Shown here in pieces: positions 19,624 through 28,388 of a stretch of DNA of 64,000 bases. Both the position numbers and the translations under genes were made by a program. Source of the stretch: DASQBT01 sp963746955 (GTDB lineage Bacteria > Pseudomonadota > Gammaproteobacteria > Burkholderiales > Thiobacillaceae); NCBI GenBank assembly GCA_963746955.1, contig CAVVDR010000010.1, positions 29,207 through 93,206 of the forward strand, in the 5' to 3' direction. Numbering within the stretch: the stretch's first letter is position 1; every line of letters starts with the position of its first letter. Under the pieces are notes generated by a model. The model had not been told where the DNA came from and made no database searches. It saw only the letters and a program-made list of their open reading frames with translations.

Positions 19624-20430
19624 ATGTCATTCCGCTTCGTCCGTATTGCCGTGCTGCTGGGCATACTGGTGTTTTCCCTGGGCTTCACGTTGGGCGAATC
19701 CTATCTGGTTCGGAGCTGGGTCTCGCCCCTGCAGGTGTCCATCTATCCCGTCAATGGCGACGGCAGTGAGGCATCGGCGGACTATATTCGTCGCCTCAAG
19801 AATGAAGACTTTGCCGATATCAACACCTTTCTGCAGGAGCAGGCGCACCGCTATGGCCTCAAGCTGAACCCGGCGTTGACCCTGGCGCTGGAACAGCCGC
19901 TGCATGACATCCCGCCCCCGCCCCCACATGACCGGAGCGTGCCGAAAATCATGCTTTGGAGCCTCAAGCTGCGCTGGTGGGTGTATCGGCATTCAGACAG
20001 TTTTCTGCCCCAACTGGCCCATATCCGGCTTTATGTGCTCTACCACGAGGCGGACGATCGCGTCCACCTGGACCACTCACTCGGCCTGCAGAAAGGACTG
20101 ATTGGCGTAGTCCACGCGTTCGCCAGCGATCGGCAGCGCGCTCAGAACAATGTGGTCATTGCCCATGAACTGCTCCACACCCTGGGAGCCACAGACAAGT
20201 ACGATCTGGCGACCAGCCTGCCTATCTATCCGGAAGGCTACGCCGACCCCGACCGCTTGCCGCTGTATCCCCAGCACGAGGCGGAAATCATGGCGGGCCG
20301 CATTCCCTTATCGCCCGAGCAGACCATCATGCCGAGCAGTTTGGCCGAGTGCGTGATCGGCCCTGCCACCGCGTATGAAATCAATTTCGGCGGCGGCGCG
20401 GCCAATCAGTATGAGGCCGGGAGAAGCTGA
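19624..20430 (+). CDS. Putative membrane-anchored zinc metallopeptidase
   Basis: 268 residues. An N-terminal membrane segment (about residues 4-24) anchors a periplasmic domain. The HELLHTLGATDKYD segment (HExxH plus a downstream Asp) is a zincin-type active site, and PPPPPHDRSVP is a Pro-rich linker before the catalytic part. The substrate is unknown. I start at ATG 19624; a TTG at 19606 is in frame but overlaps the preceding gene. Assignment rests on the HExxH motif and its conserved GATDKYD continuation. Confidence 0.7.
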   Translation: MSFRFVRIAVLLGILVFSLGFTLGESYLVRSWVSPLQVSIYPVNGDGSEASADYIRRLKNEDFADINTFLQEQAHRYGLKLNPALTLALEQPLHDIPPPPPHDRSVPKIMLWSLKLRWWVYRHSDSFLPQLAHIRLYVLYHEADDRVHLDHSLGLQKGLIGVVHAFASDRQRAQNNVVIAHELLHTLGATDKYDLATSLPIYPEGYADPDRLPLYPQHEAEIMAGRIPLSPEQTIMPSSLAECVIGPATAYEINFGGGAANQYEAGRS

Positions 20431-20493
20431 GTTCCTTCACCGGAGATCCGGCCAATTCGGAAACTTTCCAGCACGCGCGAGCCTGATGCGCAG

Positions 20494-20958
20494 CTACTTG
20501 ATGGCGAGCAGTTCCACCTCGAAGATCAGCGTCGCGTTGGGAGGAATGACGCCGCCGGCGCCGGTCGCGCCGTAGCCCAGACTCGGCGGAATGATCAGTT
20601 TGCGTTTGCCGCCCACCTTCATGCCGGCCACCCCCTGATCCCAGCCTGGAATCACTTGGCCCGCGCCGAGCCGAAATACAAAAGGCACATTGCGGTCCCG
20701 GCTTGAATCAAATTTCCTGTGGTCCGTCAGCCAGCCGGTGTAATGCACGACCACGGCATTACCGGCCTTCGCGGCAACTCCCTTGCCGATGGCGATATCC
20801 TCGTACATCAGGCCGGAAGCCGTCTTGACAGGCCTGTTGTGCGCGGCAGAGGCGGCCCTGCTCGTAGCGGCATGCTGAACTCTCGTTTCAGCAGCCTGAC
20901 CATAAGCACAGGCAAACAAGGTGGTGAGGCAGGCGCACACCAGGACTGTCGTCTTCAT
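20494..20958 (-). CDS. FKBP-type peptidyl-prolyl cis-trans isomerase
   Basis: 154 residues: a signal peptide (cleavage near residue 22), then one FKBP domain from about residue 45. VVVHYTGWLTDHRKFDSS, VIPGWDQGVAGMKVGGKR and LIIPPSLGYGATGAGG are the core FKBP motifs and include the active-site Tyr, Trp and Ile residues. It is predicted to be periplasmic and to help fold exported proteins. It is convergent with the zinc peptidase gene. Confidence 0.93.
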   Translation of the reverse strand: MKTTVLVCACLTTLFACAYGQAAETRVQHAATSRAASAAHNRPVKTASGLMYEDIAIGKGVAAKAGNAVVVHYTGWLTDHRKFDSSRDRNVPFVFRLGAGQVIPGWDQGVAGMKVGGKRKLIIPPSLGYGATGAGGVIPPNATLIFEVELLAIK

Positions 20959-21214
20959 ATCTGGACTCTCAATGATTGCAGGAGAAATTTCCCGGCGGAA
21001 TTATGCATGGGTTCGGCGTATGCGTGGGCTGCCCCTGACTTCCTCGCAGCCTTGCCGATACTTTGGCGCTGTGCATGCCCCGGGCAGGCCGGGGCTGTGA
21101 TTGGCGCATCCGTCGATCCCCAATGACCCAGCGATGTGTGACCGAGGTTCCGGAACAGTGCGTCAAGCTGGCCTCGGCAGACGATCGTAACTGCCTCATC
21201 TGGACCGGCGTTGC

Positions 21215-21418
21215 TCAGATCCGGACGAAATAGGGAACAGCGATGAGCGCCACCCCAATGGCAACGAGCACAATGGCGTTTGAAATGAAATAGGGAAAGA
21301 TCATGAGGGCCAGTCCGCAGACCAGCGGGACGGGCGCTCTCTGCTTCCTTCCGTAAAGGAAGAAGCCGAGCCCGACCGAGCTGAACAGCAGGCCCCAAAG
21401 CAGCAACGAAATATTCAA
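21215..21418 (-). CDS. Small two-segment membrane protein
   Basis: 67 residues starting at TTG 21418 (LNISLLLWGLLFSS). Two or three hydrophobic segments are joined by FFLYGRKQRAP. This kind of short protein is widespread in proteobacteria, sometimes labelled amino acid transport protein without evidence. The frame remains open to 21532, but the extra Arg-rich residues do not look like part of the family. Confidence 0.55.
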   Translation of the reverse strand: MNISLLLWGLLFSSVGLGFFLYGRKQRAPVPLVCGLALMIFPYFISNAIVLVAIGVALIAVPYFVRI

Positions 21419-21606
21419 TCTGGTCTCACGAATGACCTCAAGTCGAAGGCGAGCGGCTCGGTCGAGGCGAGCAAAGAGCGGGTGGCGCAGCCGTTTCGAT
21501 TGCAGTATTACGCGCAATTTCGCGGCCCTCATCCCATGCCGAAACTATTGGCGCGACTGATTTTGCCTCAATAGCGACGCCAAAGTGCCCAATAAACATA
21601 GTCCAA

Positions 21607-21670
21607 GCCAACGGTTGAATTCGACGGCCTGCAAGGCTTGCCGTGCAGGCCCGGTGGAACGATCGGCCGC
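21607..21670 (-). other. attC-like site, probable distal end of array 1
   Basis: A GCCAACG core at 21607-21613, GTTGAATTC, then dyad arms ACGGCCTGC / GTGCAGGCC. The layout matches the attC-like site at 29434. It follows the stop of the O-methyltransferase gene. The right core is degenerate. Confidence 0.45.
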
Positions 21671-21691
21671 TCCGCTGTCCGCGCCGCCGAT

Positions 21692-22705
21692 CTACTTGAT
21701 TGCAATCACCATCGAGTCCGGCCCGACAAGCGGTTCCACCCGTGTGGTGGAAAATCCGGCCTCCTTCATCCAGGCCGCACAGTCACTGCCGGTATAATCG
21801 AAGCCGCCGGATGTTTCGATGAGCATGTTCAGGCTCATCATCAAGCCAAACGCGTTTTTGCACCGATCATCGTCAATGATGGTTTCATAGACGACGAGTG
21901 CGCCGCCTGATGGGACGGCCTCAAATGCCTTCTTTATCAGCATCTTTTTCGTAGGCAGATCCCAGTCGTGCAGGATATGCCCCATTAGCATCACGTCGGC
22001 CGTTGGCAGGGGCTGTGTAAAGAAATCACCCGACTGAAACGCAAGCCGATCTGAAGCGCCGACCTTCGCGACGTATTCCTCAAAAATCGGTGCCACTTCC
22101 GGCAAGTCAAACCCGGTGCCCTTCAGTTGGGGATTGGCCAGCGCGATCTGCGCCGCAAGATCGCCTTGGGCGGTGCCGACATCAACGAAGGTCCGGTAAT
22201 CCTTCCACGGGAAGGCGCGGGCGATGGCCATATTGGCGCCATGGCTGACACCGGTCATGGCGCCGAGGAATTCCTTCAAGCGCGCAGGGTCGGCATAGAG
22301 CGTTTCGAAAAGATCGGCAGCACCCGTCTTGACTTCATTTTGCGGCAGGCCGGTACGAAGCGCTTCCGTGAGGTGCGCCCAGAACGGATAAAGCCGGTGG
22401 TTGGCCATCTCAAGAATGCCGCCCACGTAGGACGGTTTCTTGCGGTCGAGGAACAGTCCAGTCTCGGGCGTGTTGGCGTACACATCAACATTTCGCACCA
22501 GGAATCCAAGCGCCACGAGGGCATCGAGAAAGTCGCGTGCCGAGCGAGGGTGCAGGCCAAGGCGTCCGCTCAGGGAATCGAAGGACTCCGGGCCGTGCGC
22601 CAACTCGGTGAAAACGCCCATTTCGACCGCACTCAAAAGTGTCTTGGAAGCCCAAAATGCCATCCCGGTTTGCAGGATCTTTTCTGGAGTGAGTTGTTCG
22701 TTCAT
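21692..22705 (-). CDS. SAM-dependent O-methyltransferase, acetylserotonin OMT-like
   Basis: 337 residues with the two-domain layout of class I small-molecule O-methyltransferases. An N-terminal winged-helix dimerisation domain (about 1-95, MAFWASKTLLSAVEMGVFTE) precedes the catalytic domain. TFVDVGTAQGDLA is the SAM-binding Gly-rich loop (about residue 168), and MGHILHDWDLPTKK holds the catalytic His. The substrate is unknown; relatives act on phenolics or polyketides. An attC-like sequence at its 3' side and its orientation suggest it is the outermost cassette of the array. A whole-gene cassette of this size would be large. Confidence 0.88.
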   Translation of the reverse strand: MNEQLTPEKILQTGMAFWASKTLLSAVEMGVFTELAHGPESFDSLSGRLGLHPRSARDFLDALVALGFLVRNVDVYANTPETGLFLDRKKPSYVGGILEMANHRLYPFWAHLTEALRTGLPQNEVKTGAADLFETLYADPARLKEFLGAMTGVSHGANMAIARAFPWKDYRTFVDVGTAQGDLAAQIALANPQLKGTGFDLPEVAPIFEEYVAKVGASDRLAFQSGDFFTQPLPTADVMLMGHILHDWDLPTKKMLIKKAFEAVPSGGALVVYETIIDDDRCKNAFGLMMSLNMLIETSGGFDYTGSDCAAWMKEAGFSTTRVEPLVGPDSMVIAIK

Positions 22706-22846
22706 GCAGCTTTCCTCGTCTTTAATCAGGTTTCAGTGTGAATCAAGGCGACGTGCGCGACAACCCAACGGCGGGGCAGTGGCGCGTGACGACCAGGCGA
22801 ACGACGCATGGCGGTGCCATTCCGTTTCCCTCCATGCAAGCCTGTT

Positions 22847-23395
22847 TCAGGGCCACTCCGTCGAATATACGGCGAGTATTCTATAGGGTCCCGGTTCCGC
22901 ATTCCTGAGTCCTCCTTCCTCCAACAACTTTTGCGCCCGGTCAAAACTTGCCAGCAGACAATGTGGATTGGTTTCCACTTCGGTCGCCAGCGAATTGCAC
23001 GACAATGGGGAGCATTCTGCGCTTGTGCCCGCGGAGAAGCTTACAACGTCGTAACCCTCCAATACCTTCTCACGCGGGTGGACTACGTGAGTTGGAAATG
23101 AAGACTCTGCCTTGAAGGCCGTCCACCGATTCTCGATGGCATCGAACTCCTGTTCATGCGCTTCGTAGAAGAACAGCCTGATTCGGCTCAGATCGATAGC
23201 GTTCTCCTGGGCCAGCTTCAGGATGATCTCCGGGGAGTCAAAGAACCAGTAGCGATTGTGCTTCCAGTAGTTGATGTAATCAGCGAAATCTTTCGATATG
23301 CAGCCGCTGACCGAATAGATGTCCGCCACTCGCTCGGCCTTGAGCCGCTCCGGTCGAACGCTCACACGCTTTGCCATATACCCGACCGGAATCAT
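22847..23395 (-). CDS. Hypothetical cassette protein, 182 residues
   Basis: A soluble protein with no recognised family. It has an FADYINYWKHNRYWFFDSPE segment rich in aromatics and an FYEAHEQEFDAIENRWTAF helix, and Cys residues cluster near 130-145. It starts at 23395, with an ATG at 23377 as an alternative. It lies among minus-strand cassettes, but no clear attC was found at its 3' end. Confidence 0.6.
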   Translation of the reverse strand: MIPVGYMAKRVSVRPERLKAERVADIYSVSGCISKDFADYINYWKHNRYWFFDSPEIILKLAQENAIDLSRIRLFFYEAHEQEFDAIENRWTAFKAESSFPTHVVHPREKVLEGYDVVSFSAGTSAECSPLSCNSLATEVETNPHCLLASFDRAQKLLEEGGLRNAEPGPYRILAVYSTEWP

Positions 23396-23485
23396 GCTGG
23401 CCCAGATCTTCCCGCCAAGGCGCCGCGCCGTCGGAGCGAAGTGCGGTGCCGCGCGCCGGAAAGCGGTCTCACCATGGACTGTCAG

Positions 23486-23896
23486 TCACGAGGCAAGCCG
23501 CCAAAGCAGTCGAGCCATTGCGATAGCTGCAGCAGCGCAGCCAAACGCGAGCAGCTTCAGCAGACGTCCGCGCAATACAGCCTTCTCGCCGGTAGTGACC
23601 GGAGCATCGCGAATGACTCGAGGGCCAGGAGGTGGATACTCCTGTGTTTCAAGAACCCTTCCACCGAGCCACCAAACATAGGCCGAGAACGAAAGAAGCG
23701 GCGCGAAGAGAAGAGCGGCGAGAAGTGGAAGAACCAACATGACTCGGTGCGCCGATGATCCCGGCTCAGCCAGTATCCACTCGCGCAGCAAGATGCCATA
23801 TCGCTCGAAGCCTGCGATCAGCAGGGCGCCCACGCACGCGCCGACAATGACGACGAGTACGGCGCGCCGTTGGATGCCGGAATAGGTTTGACGCAC
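23486..23896 (-). CDS. Membrane protein of unknown function
   Basis: 136 residues with three hydrophobic segments (about 12-33, 52-80, 112-130) and a short Pro-rich cytoplasmic or periplasmic loop (EYPPPGPRVIRDAP). No family recognised. It lies next to the attC at 23916-23985, which separates it from the following cassette. Confidence 0.6.
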   Translation of the reverse strand: MRQTYSGIQRRAVLVVIVGACVGALLIAGFERYGILLREWILAEPGSSAHRVMLVLPLLAALLFAPLLSFSAYVWWLGGRVLETQEYPPPGPRVIRDAPVTTGEKAVLRGRLLKLLAFGCAAAAIAMARLLWRLAS

Positions 23897-23915
23897 GTTG
23901 GTCGTTCCTGCTGTG

Positions 23916-23985
23916 GCTTAGCGCTCAAGCTCGGGAATACTGCGCGGCCGTACCGCGCAGCGCCGTGCTGAAGCGAGAGTTAGGC
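23916..23985 (-). other. attC site
   Basis: The right core GTTAGGC (23979-23985) is clean; the left core GCTTAGC is changed. The central dyad is TGCGCGG / CCGCGCA, with GCTCAAGC and GAAGCGAG spacers. It follows the stop of the gene at 23991. Confidence 0.75.
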
Positions 23986-23990
23986 GGATC

Positions 23991-24296
23991 TCACCCCCAT
24001 TTCTTGCCCAGTTCCTCCAGGCCGGCCTTCTGCAGGTCTTCCGGGCTCATCAGAATACGGAATTTACAACCGGCCTGAAATTTGAGAAAGAAGGGCTCTG
24101 CAAGAAAGGGTATATCTGACGGACTGTTTACATTAACCACGAAGATTCCACCGCGCTTTCCGTCTTGCTCAGTGAAGTAGGCCATCTCCGGCTTGATGGT
24201 TTCGAGGATGCGCCCCATGATTTCGCCCACCTTGCCGCTTCTGACGAGAGAGTTGAAAGGCTCAAGGGGAAATTCGACCGAAAGTAGCATTTTCAT
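23991..24296 (-). CDS. Small conserved alpha/beta protein
   Basis: 101 residues with no signal or membrane segment. The sequence MKMLLSVEFPLEPFNSLVR, then ETIKPEMAYFTEQDGKRGG, matches a widespread family often mislabelled panthothenate synthetase; it is not related to PanC. The likely fold is a ferredoxin-like dimer. Function unknown. A GGAGG-type ribosome site precedes the ATG. A clear attC follows the stop by 5 bp, so this is a single-gene cassette. Confidence 0.75.
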   Translation of the reverse strand: MKMLLSVEFPLEPFNSLVRSGKVGEIMGRILETIKPEMAYFTEQDGKRGGIFVVNVNSPSDIPFLAEPFFLKFQAGCKFRILMSPEDLQKAGLEELGKKWG

Positions 24297-24428
24297 GTGT
24301 TGACCTCCTATTGTTGCGGCATTTTAAGGCGGTGCCGCATACGCCTGATCAATGTAATGGATTCTCCCGCCCGAGTTGAGTGGTGGGGCTGGTTGTTGCT
24401 CTCAGCACTCGCATCTGCCTGCCCCTTG

Positions 24429-24640
24429 TTACTCAGATGGCCCGCGGCCTTTCGTTGATGCTGCGACCTCGGCAAGCGCGTCAGTGTAATCGCGCTCTTC
24501 CTCCTTGGGTTTGGGGCATGTCCTCGGGCCGGGACGATACTTCACCTTGAGCTCGAACTTATTATGCTGATAGAGATATTCAAAGACTCAAGGAGTTCCC
24601 TGCACTTGCTTGCTGGGATCACCGGTGGGCTGGAGCGCCA
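24429..24640 (-). pseudogene. Remnant of a small cassette gene with a frameshift
   Basis: Reading the minus strand, one frame gives IPASKCRELLESL and, after a one-base shift near 24589, another gives FEYLYQHNKFELKVKYRPG and then RTCPKPKEEE, ending at a stop at 24429. The two halves read as one continuous protein. No start codon with a ribosome site is visible. The rest of the 24297-24651 gap shows nothing. Confidence 0.35.
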
Positions 24641-24651
24641 TGCCGGGCTGC

Positions 24652-25248
24652 TCATCGGCCCGAATCCGGGGCAGTGGCAGGGGCAACCGGAGCGGGGACG
24701 ACATTGGAGATCGGTGGCAGCGACTTGAGATACGCGAATACTGCGCGCAGATCGTCGTCAGTCATCAACGCGAAATCCATCCAGGGCATGGGCGGCAGGA
24801 TAGCGCGTCCGCCGCCAGCATGTTTGCCGGTGCGCATGGCCTGAATGAAGATCTCCGGAGTCCAGCCCCCCAATCCGGTGGCATCCGGAGTGAGATTCGC
24901 CGCATAACTCACGCCCCACGCGCCGGCCCAGGCGGTAAAGTCATTGTTCGCGATTGCGCCCCACTGGCCGGGGCCGATGACGCCTGACGGCACCGGGGGC
25001 AATTTGGCGTTCGCCGGATGGCCCGACAGAAGACGGGTTTTGTCAGGAACCGGACCGTCCGCAGTGAATGATTTCGGAGTGTGACAATCGCCGCAACCTT
25101 CTACATTCACAAGATAGAGGCCACGCTCGATGGAAGTGGCTTCGGTGGCGCGTGGCGGCTCATGCTTTGTGCACGCGGCGGTTGCGCCGAGTGCGGCGAC
25201 AATCAAACAGGTTCTGAAAAGCCTTCCGGGTTGAATTCGTGCGAGCAT
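24652..25248 (-). CDS. Monoheme c-type cytochrome lipoprotein
   Basis: 198 residues from ATG 25248. The signal ends in a lipobox (LGATAAC). One heme site, CGDCH, follows ERGLYLVNVEG. A distal Met is available in ILPPMPWMDFALMTDDDLR, a C-terminal cytochrome c pattern seen in membrane-linked dehydrogenase cytochromes. It is probably an electron carrier in the periplasm. An in-frame upstream extension to 25338 runs into an attC and is not taken as coding. It is an unusual cargo for a cassette. Confidence 0.85.
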   Translation of the reverse strand: MLARIQPGRLFRTCLIVAALGATAACTKHEPPRATEATSIERGLYLVNVEGCGDCHTPKSFTADGPVPDKTRLLSGHPANAKLPPVPSGVIGPGQWGAIANNDFTAWAGAWGVSYAANLTPDATGLGGWTPEIFIQAMRTGKHAGGGRAILPPMPWMDFALMTDDDLRAVFAYLKSLPPISNVVPAPVAPATAPDSGR

Positions 25249-25325
25249 CCTTCTGTCCTTTGCCGTTGAGTTGCGTTGTCTCGAAGTTATAAAGCATAGA
25301 GTGCCGATTTCCTGTTGTGACAGCG

Positions 25326-25385
25326 GCCCAACGATCAAGCTCGGCCGCGACGCGACGGGGCGTCGGCTGGAGCGACTTGTTGGCC
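25326..25385 (-). other. attC site
   Basis: Left core GCCCAAC 25326-25332, right core GTTGGCC 25379-25385, 60 bp. AAGCTCGGCCG and CGTCGGCTGGAGCG form the folded arms. The last codons of the EamA gene run into it. Confidence 0.85.
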
Positions 25386-26231
25386 ACCGGCCGCATATTG
25401 CCTCTCCAGAATGACCAGCGCAATTCCACCGAGTATGGCCACGGACGCCAGTACCAAACGCAAGCTTACGGACTCACCCAGGAAAGCGATTCCACCCAGG
25501 GCTGCAATGACCGGAACGCTGAGCTGCACGGTCGCGGCATGGGTTGTTTTCAATGCAGGTAATGCGGTATACCAAATGGCGTACCCTATACCGGAAGCCA
25601 GCGCGCCCGAGGCAACCGCGTACCCAAAGCCGGCACTATCCAGAGACGCACTCCCATGCGTAAGCACGCTCATTGCGGCTGCGATGGGAACGGCACGCAG
25701 GAAATTCCCCGCCGTTACCCTGATGGGATCGCCCGCACCTTTCCCACGCAAAGAATAGACGCCCCACGCAACTCCCGCGCTCAACATCAACACGGAACCT
25801 GAAAAGGGTGGCGCAGAAAGGCCTGGCAGCAACAGACCGACCAGTCCTCCGAGCGCGAGCAGAAGGCCGACAAGCTGCAGTTTCAGCAACCGTTCTCCCG
25901 CCCATATGCCATGGGCGATCATCGTTGCCTGTACAGCGCCAAACAGCAGCAGCGCGCCCGTTGCCGCGGGCAGGCTCAGATACGCAAAAGAAAAACCAGC
26001 CGCATAGACAAACAACGCGAATGCCGAAAGCCAGGTGCCGTTGCCGGCACGTGCGCCGCGGCTCATGCGCGTGACGAGCCAAAGCGCTGCCGCTCCGGAG
26101 ATCAGTCGGATGGTGGTAAAGCTCCCTGCATCAATGCAGGTGTGTTTAAGAGCGACGCGGCATAGCAGGGAATTTCCCGCAAATGCCATCATGGCCAGGG
26201 AGGTCAGGGCCGCTATCCTTGCAGACGACAT
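25335..26231 (-). CDS. EamA/DMT-family transporter
   Basis: 298 residues with about ten hydrophobic segments in two five-helix EamA repeats, each with the family motif region (LISGAAALWLVTRMS in repeat 1). Members export metabolites or drugs; the substrate is unknown. The C-terminal residues (ADAPSRRGRA) are encoded by the attC arm, so the native stop has been replaced by the recombination site. Confidence 0.85.
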   Translation of the reverse strand: MSSARIAALTSLAMMAFAGNSLLCRVALKHTCIDAGSFTTIRLISGAAALWLVTRMSRGARAGNGTWLSAFALFVYAAGFSFAYLSLPAATGALLLFGAVQATMIAHGIWAGERLLKLQLVGLLLALGGLVGLLLPGLSAPPFSGSVLMLSAGVAWGVYSLRGKGAGDPIRVTAGNFLRAVPIAAAMSVLTHGSASLDSAGFGYAVASGALASGIGYAIWYTALPALKTTHAATVQLSVPVIAALGGIAFLGESVSLRLVLASVAILGGIALVILERQYAAGGQQVAPADAPSRRGRA

Positions 26232-26354
26232 TTCCAGCCTTCAGGCAATACCTCGGCACTCACCCTTTGAGCGAGGCCACCCGCTGCGGCCGCATGCCGG
26301 AGCAGATCGGCCAGAGCAAATGGTCAGCGCACACCCTTGAACTCCAGTCATTCG

Positions 26355-26765
26355 CTATCGTGCCAACAGCTCACATAACCAATAGACGGCAATTGCCATT
26401 TGCACCGTGAATGCAAGAAAGCGTGCGTTCGCGGCGAGTATGCTGGTCGATGCAAGGTGAATGGAAGATTGAAGCAGCCGGGCAAGCAGCAACCAAGGGG
26501 CCAGGGCGTCGGTGACATCGGCCCGATTCGTGAGCAGCGCTACCACCAGGAGTCCGCCGATTATCGGGAAGCTCTCGATGCAGTTGGCGTGAGCGCGCGC
26601 CAGGCGTTGCATGAAGGGAGGAAGATTCGAATTGTCCGGTCTGAACTCGTTGGCGGCAACGGTGCGGGTGACCAGGAAACGTACTCGCAGTCCTTCCATC
26701 AGAATCAGCAGGAACATCGTCCAGGCAATGAGTGCGGTGAGTACCAATGCGGAAACGTTGTGCAT
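26355..26765 (-). CDS. MAPEG-family membrane protein
   Basis: 136 residues with four hydrophobic segments. RLARAHANCIESFPIIGGLL is the MAPEG signature with its conserved Asn and Glu. The eukaryotic members handle eicosanoids and glutathione conjugation; bacterial ones are largely uncharacterised. It lies on the minus strand in the cassette array. No convincing attC was found at its 3' side (26232-26354). Confidence 0.85.
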   Translation of the reverse strand: MHNVSALVLTALIAWTMFLLILMEGLRVRFLVTRTVAANEFRPDNSNLPPFMQRLARAHANCIESFPIIGGLLVVALLTNRADVTDALAPWLLLARLLQSSIHLASTSILAANARFLAFTVQMAIAVYWLCELLAR

Positions 26766-26879
26766 GCTCCATGTCCTTTGTGAGGTGGTGAATTGCGATA
26801 CTGCCGGATGATTCCATACTTGTCGCGCAAGGCTGCGGGAAGAAAGGGCTGGATCTTCTCCTGTGCCGTATCAGCGGCG

Positions 26880-26948
26880 GAGCTGAGCGGCAAGCGGTGC
26901 GAACCTGCGGCGCGTAAACTGCGCCTTCTTTCGCCCGAACGCGATGTT
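26880..26948 (-). other. Weak attC-like site
   Basis: GATGTTAGCC (right core at 26943-26949) follows GCGGCGCG / CTGCGCC half-arms. The left core is unreadable. Together with the site at 27084 it would bound a gene-less segment of about 190 bp. Confidence 0.3.
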
Positions 26949-27083
26949 AGCCATCATGCCTTTCCCCTTCTAGCCAGGGTCCAGGGAAGTCTGTACTCAC
27001 CTTTCCAGTCAGACCAGCCCCCGCCCGTGCCAAGTGCGGGGCAGGGCAAACCACGTATTGATAGGAACGTCAGCCATCAATTG

Positions 27084-27144
27084 CTCAAACCCTGAATTCA
27101 GTCCGCGCCGGTCAGGGCCGTTACGCCCGCAGGAATTGTTGGGC
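27084..27144 (-). other. attC-like site
   Basis: Right core GTTGGGC at 27138-27144, with a CTGAATTCAG element in the left arm shared with the attC-like sites at 21607, 28323, 29434 and 36744. It follows the SRPBCC gene stop. Confidence 0.5.
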
Positions 27145-27159
27145 ACCTTCGGAGGCCGG

Positions 27160-27606
27160 TTATTGCCGGATTTCCGGTTCAACGAGTCTTGCGAGCAGTT
27201 CGAGGGACTCTTGCCAGCCAAGATAGCACGCTTCGACGGGAATCACGTCCGGAATCCCGGCTTGCACCACGCTCAACTCGGTTCCGCAGGAAATCGACTT
27301 CAAGGATACCGTCACCTGTATGACGCCAGGAAGATTGGGGTCGTCAAATTCATCCGTGTAGCGGATCAACTCGTTTGGCACCAGCTCGAGGTACTCGCCA
27401 CCAAAGGAATGGCTCTGTCCGGTAGTAAAGTTGGTGAATGACATCTTGAATGTCCCGCCCACCCTGGCCTCCAGGTGATGGACAGTGCCGGTAAATCCGT
27501 TCGGGGGAAGCCACTTGGCCATCGCGTCGGCATTGAGAAATGCGCGATACACGCGCTCGGGCGGCGCACGCAGAACACGATGGAGATGCACAGTGTTTGT
27601 GGCCAT
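27160..27606 (-). CDS. SRPBCC (AHSA1-like) domain protein
   Basis: 148 residues from ATG 27606, with AGGAGAG upstream. The hydrophobic-pocket fold is shown by HRVLRAPPERVYRAFLNADA, then MAKWLPPNGFTGTV and GGTFKMSFTNFTTGQSHSFG. AHSA1-like proteins bind lipids or hydrophobic ligands and many are stress-induced; the ligand here is unknown. Another unrelated SRPBCC cassette lies at 32045. It is a single-gene cassette. Confidence 0.85.
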   Translation of the reverse strand: MATNTVHLHRVLRAPPERVYRAFLNADAMAKWLPPNGFTGTVHHLEARVGGTFKMSFTNFTTGQSHSFGGEYLELVPNELIRYTDEFDDPNLPGVIQVTVSLKSISCGTELSVVQAGIPDVIPVEACYLGWQESLELLARLVEPEIRQ

Positions 27607-27748
27607 GATGTTTCTCTCCTGTCCCTGGCGGATTTCAAGGTAGATTTCCGCATTGCAATTCGACCGTATTGCCGGATGCAACTTTGGAACCCAACATCAG
27701 AACCGTACCCGGCCGACAGGTGTCGAACGGCCAATCCCCATCAGCCAT

Positions 27749-28192
27749 TCAAAACGCGACGGTCACCCCGCATTTTTCGGCAACCGCAAGCAATTTTGCA
27801 ACATCGGGCGGGCCGGCGGGGATCTCCTGGTCGATCGCAGTAAAGAGCCGGGCGGCGTGGCTGTTTTGGCCGGCGATCGAGATCATCTCGCCGCCGCCGG
27901 CGCCAAAGCGAAAGCTGTGAATCGTGCCCGCGGGCAGGTGGACCAGTGTGCCGGGCGTGGCAGTGATGTTCTCGCCGCCGTGACTGATCTCGACGGTGCC
28001 CTTGACGACATAGAAGGATTCGTCCCAATCATGGCTGTGCGGCGGCGGTCCGGTTCCCTCATCGCCCTTCTGCAAGAAAATCTCATAGCTCTGCGTAGAT
28101 GCATTGGACGCCAGCACAGTGACTGTCTCGCCCACCACATTAAGCGCACGGGCGTATGTATTGGGTTTCACCACAAAGGGTTGAGGCTTCAT
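27749..28192 (-). CDS. Cupin-fold protein
   Basis: 147 residues. The two cupin motifs are readable: HSHDWDESFYVVKGTVEIS in motif 1 gives a His-Glu metal site, and GTLVHLPAGTIHSFRFG is motif 2. It is a metal-binding beta barrel of unknown substrate. The 5' sequence is partly repeated at 29560-29720. Confidence 0.85.
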   Translation of the reverse strand: MKPQPFVVKPNTYARALNVVGETVTVLASNASTQSYEIFLQKGDEGTGPPPHSHDWDESFYVVKGTVEISHGGENITATPGTLVHLPAGTIHSFRFGAGGGEMISIAGQNSHAARLFTAIDQEIPAGPPDVAKLLAVAEKCGVTVAF

Positions 28193-28322
28193 CGTTACCT
28201 ACCTCCTGCAGGTTTGGTTCAATCGAGACTTAATCGTAGTTTGCGAGACGGGCCGTGTCCAGACCCGGTCTCCCTCGGCGCTGGTGGCGGCCAGTGCGAT
28301 CGGCTACCGCCCGGAGCGCCCC

Positions 28323-28383
28323 CAGGTTTGAATTCAGCGGCTGCCCAAGGCGGTCCGCTGGATTGATTCGTCCGGCGTTTGCA
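28323..28383 (-). other. attC-like site
   Basis: TTTGAATTCA followed by GCGG / CCGC arms and TTGATTCG. It lies just 3' of the peroxidase gene. The core boxes are degenerate. Confidence 0.4.
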
Positions 28384-28388
28384 GTTTA

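Noticed and set aside
24652..25338. Cytochrome start at 25338
   Set aside because: The first 30 codons would overlap the attC at 25326 and place a non-conserved segment before the lipoprotein signal; ATG 25248 starts directly at the signal.
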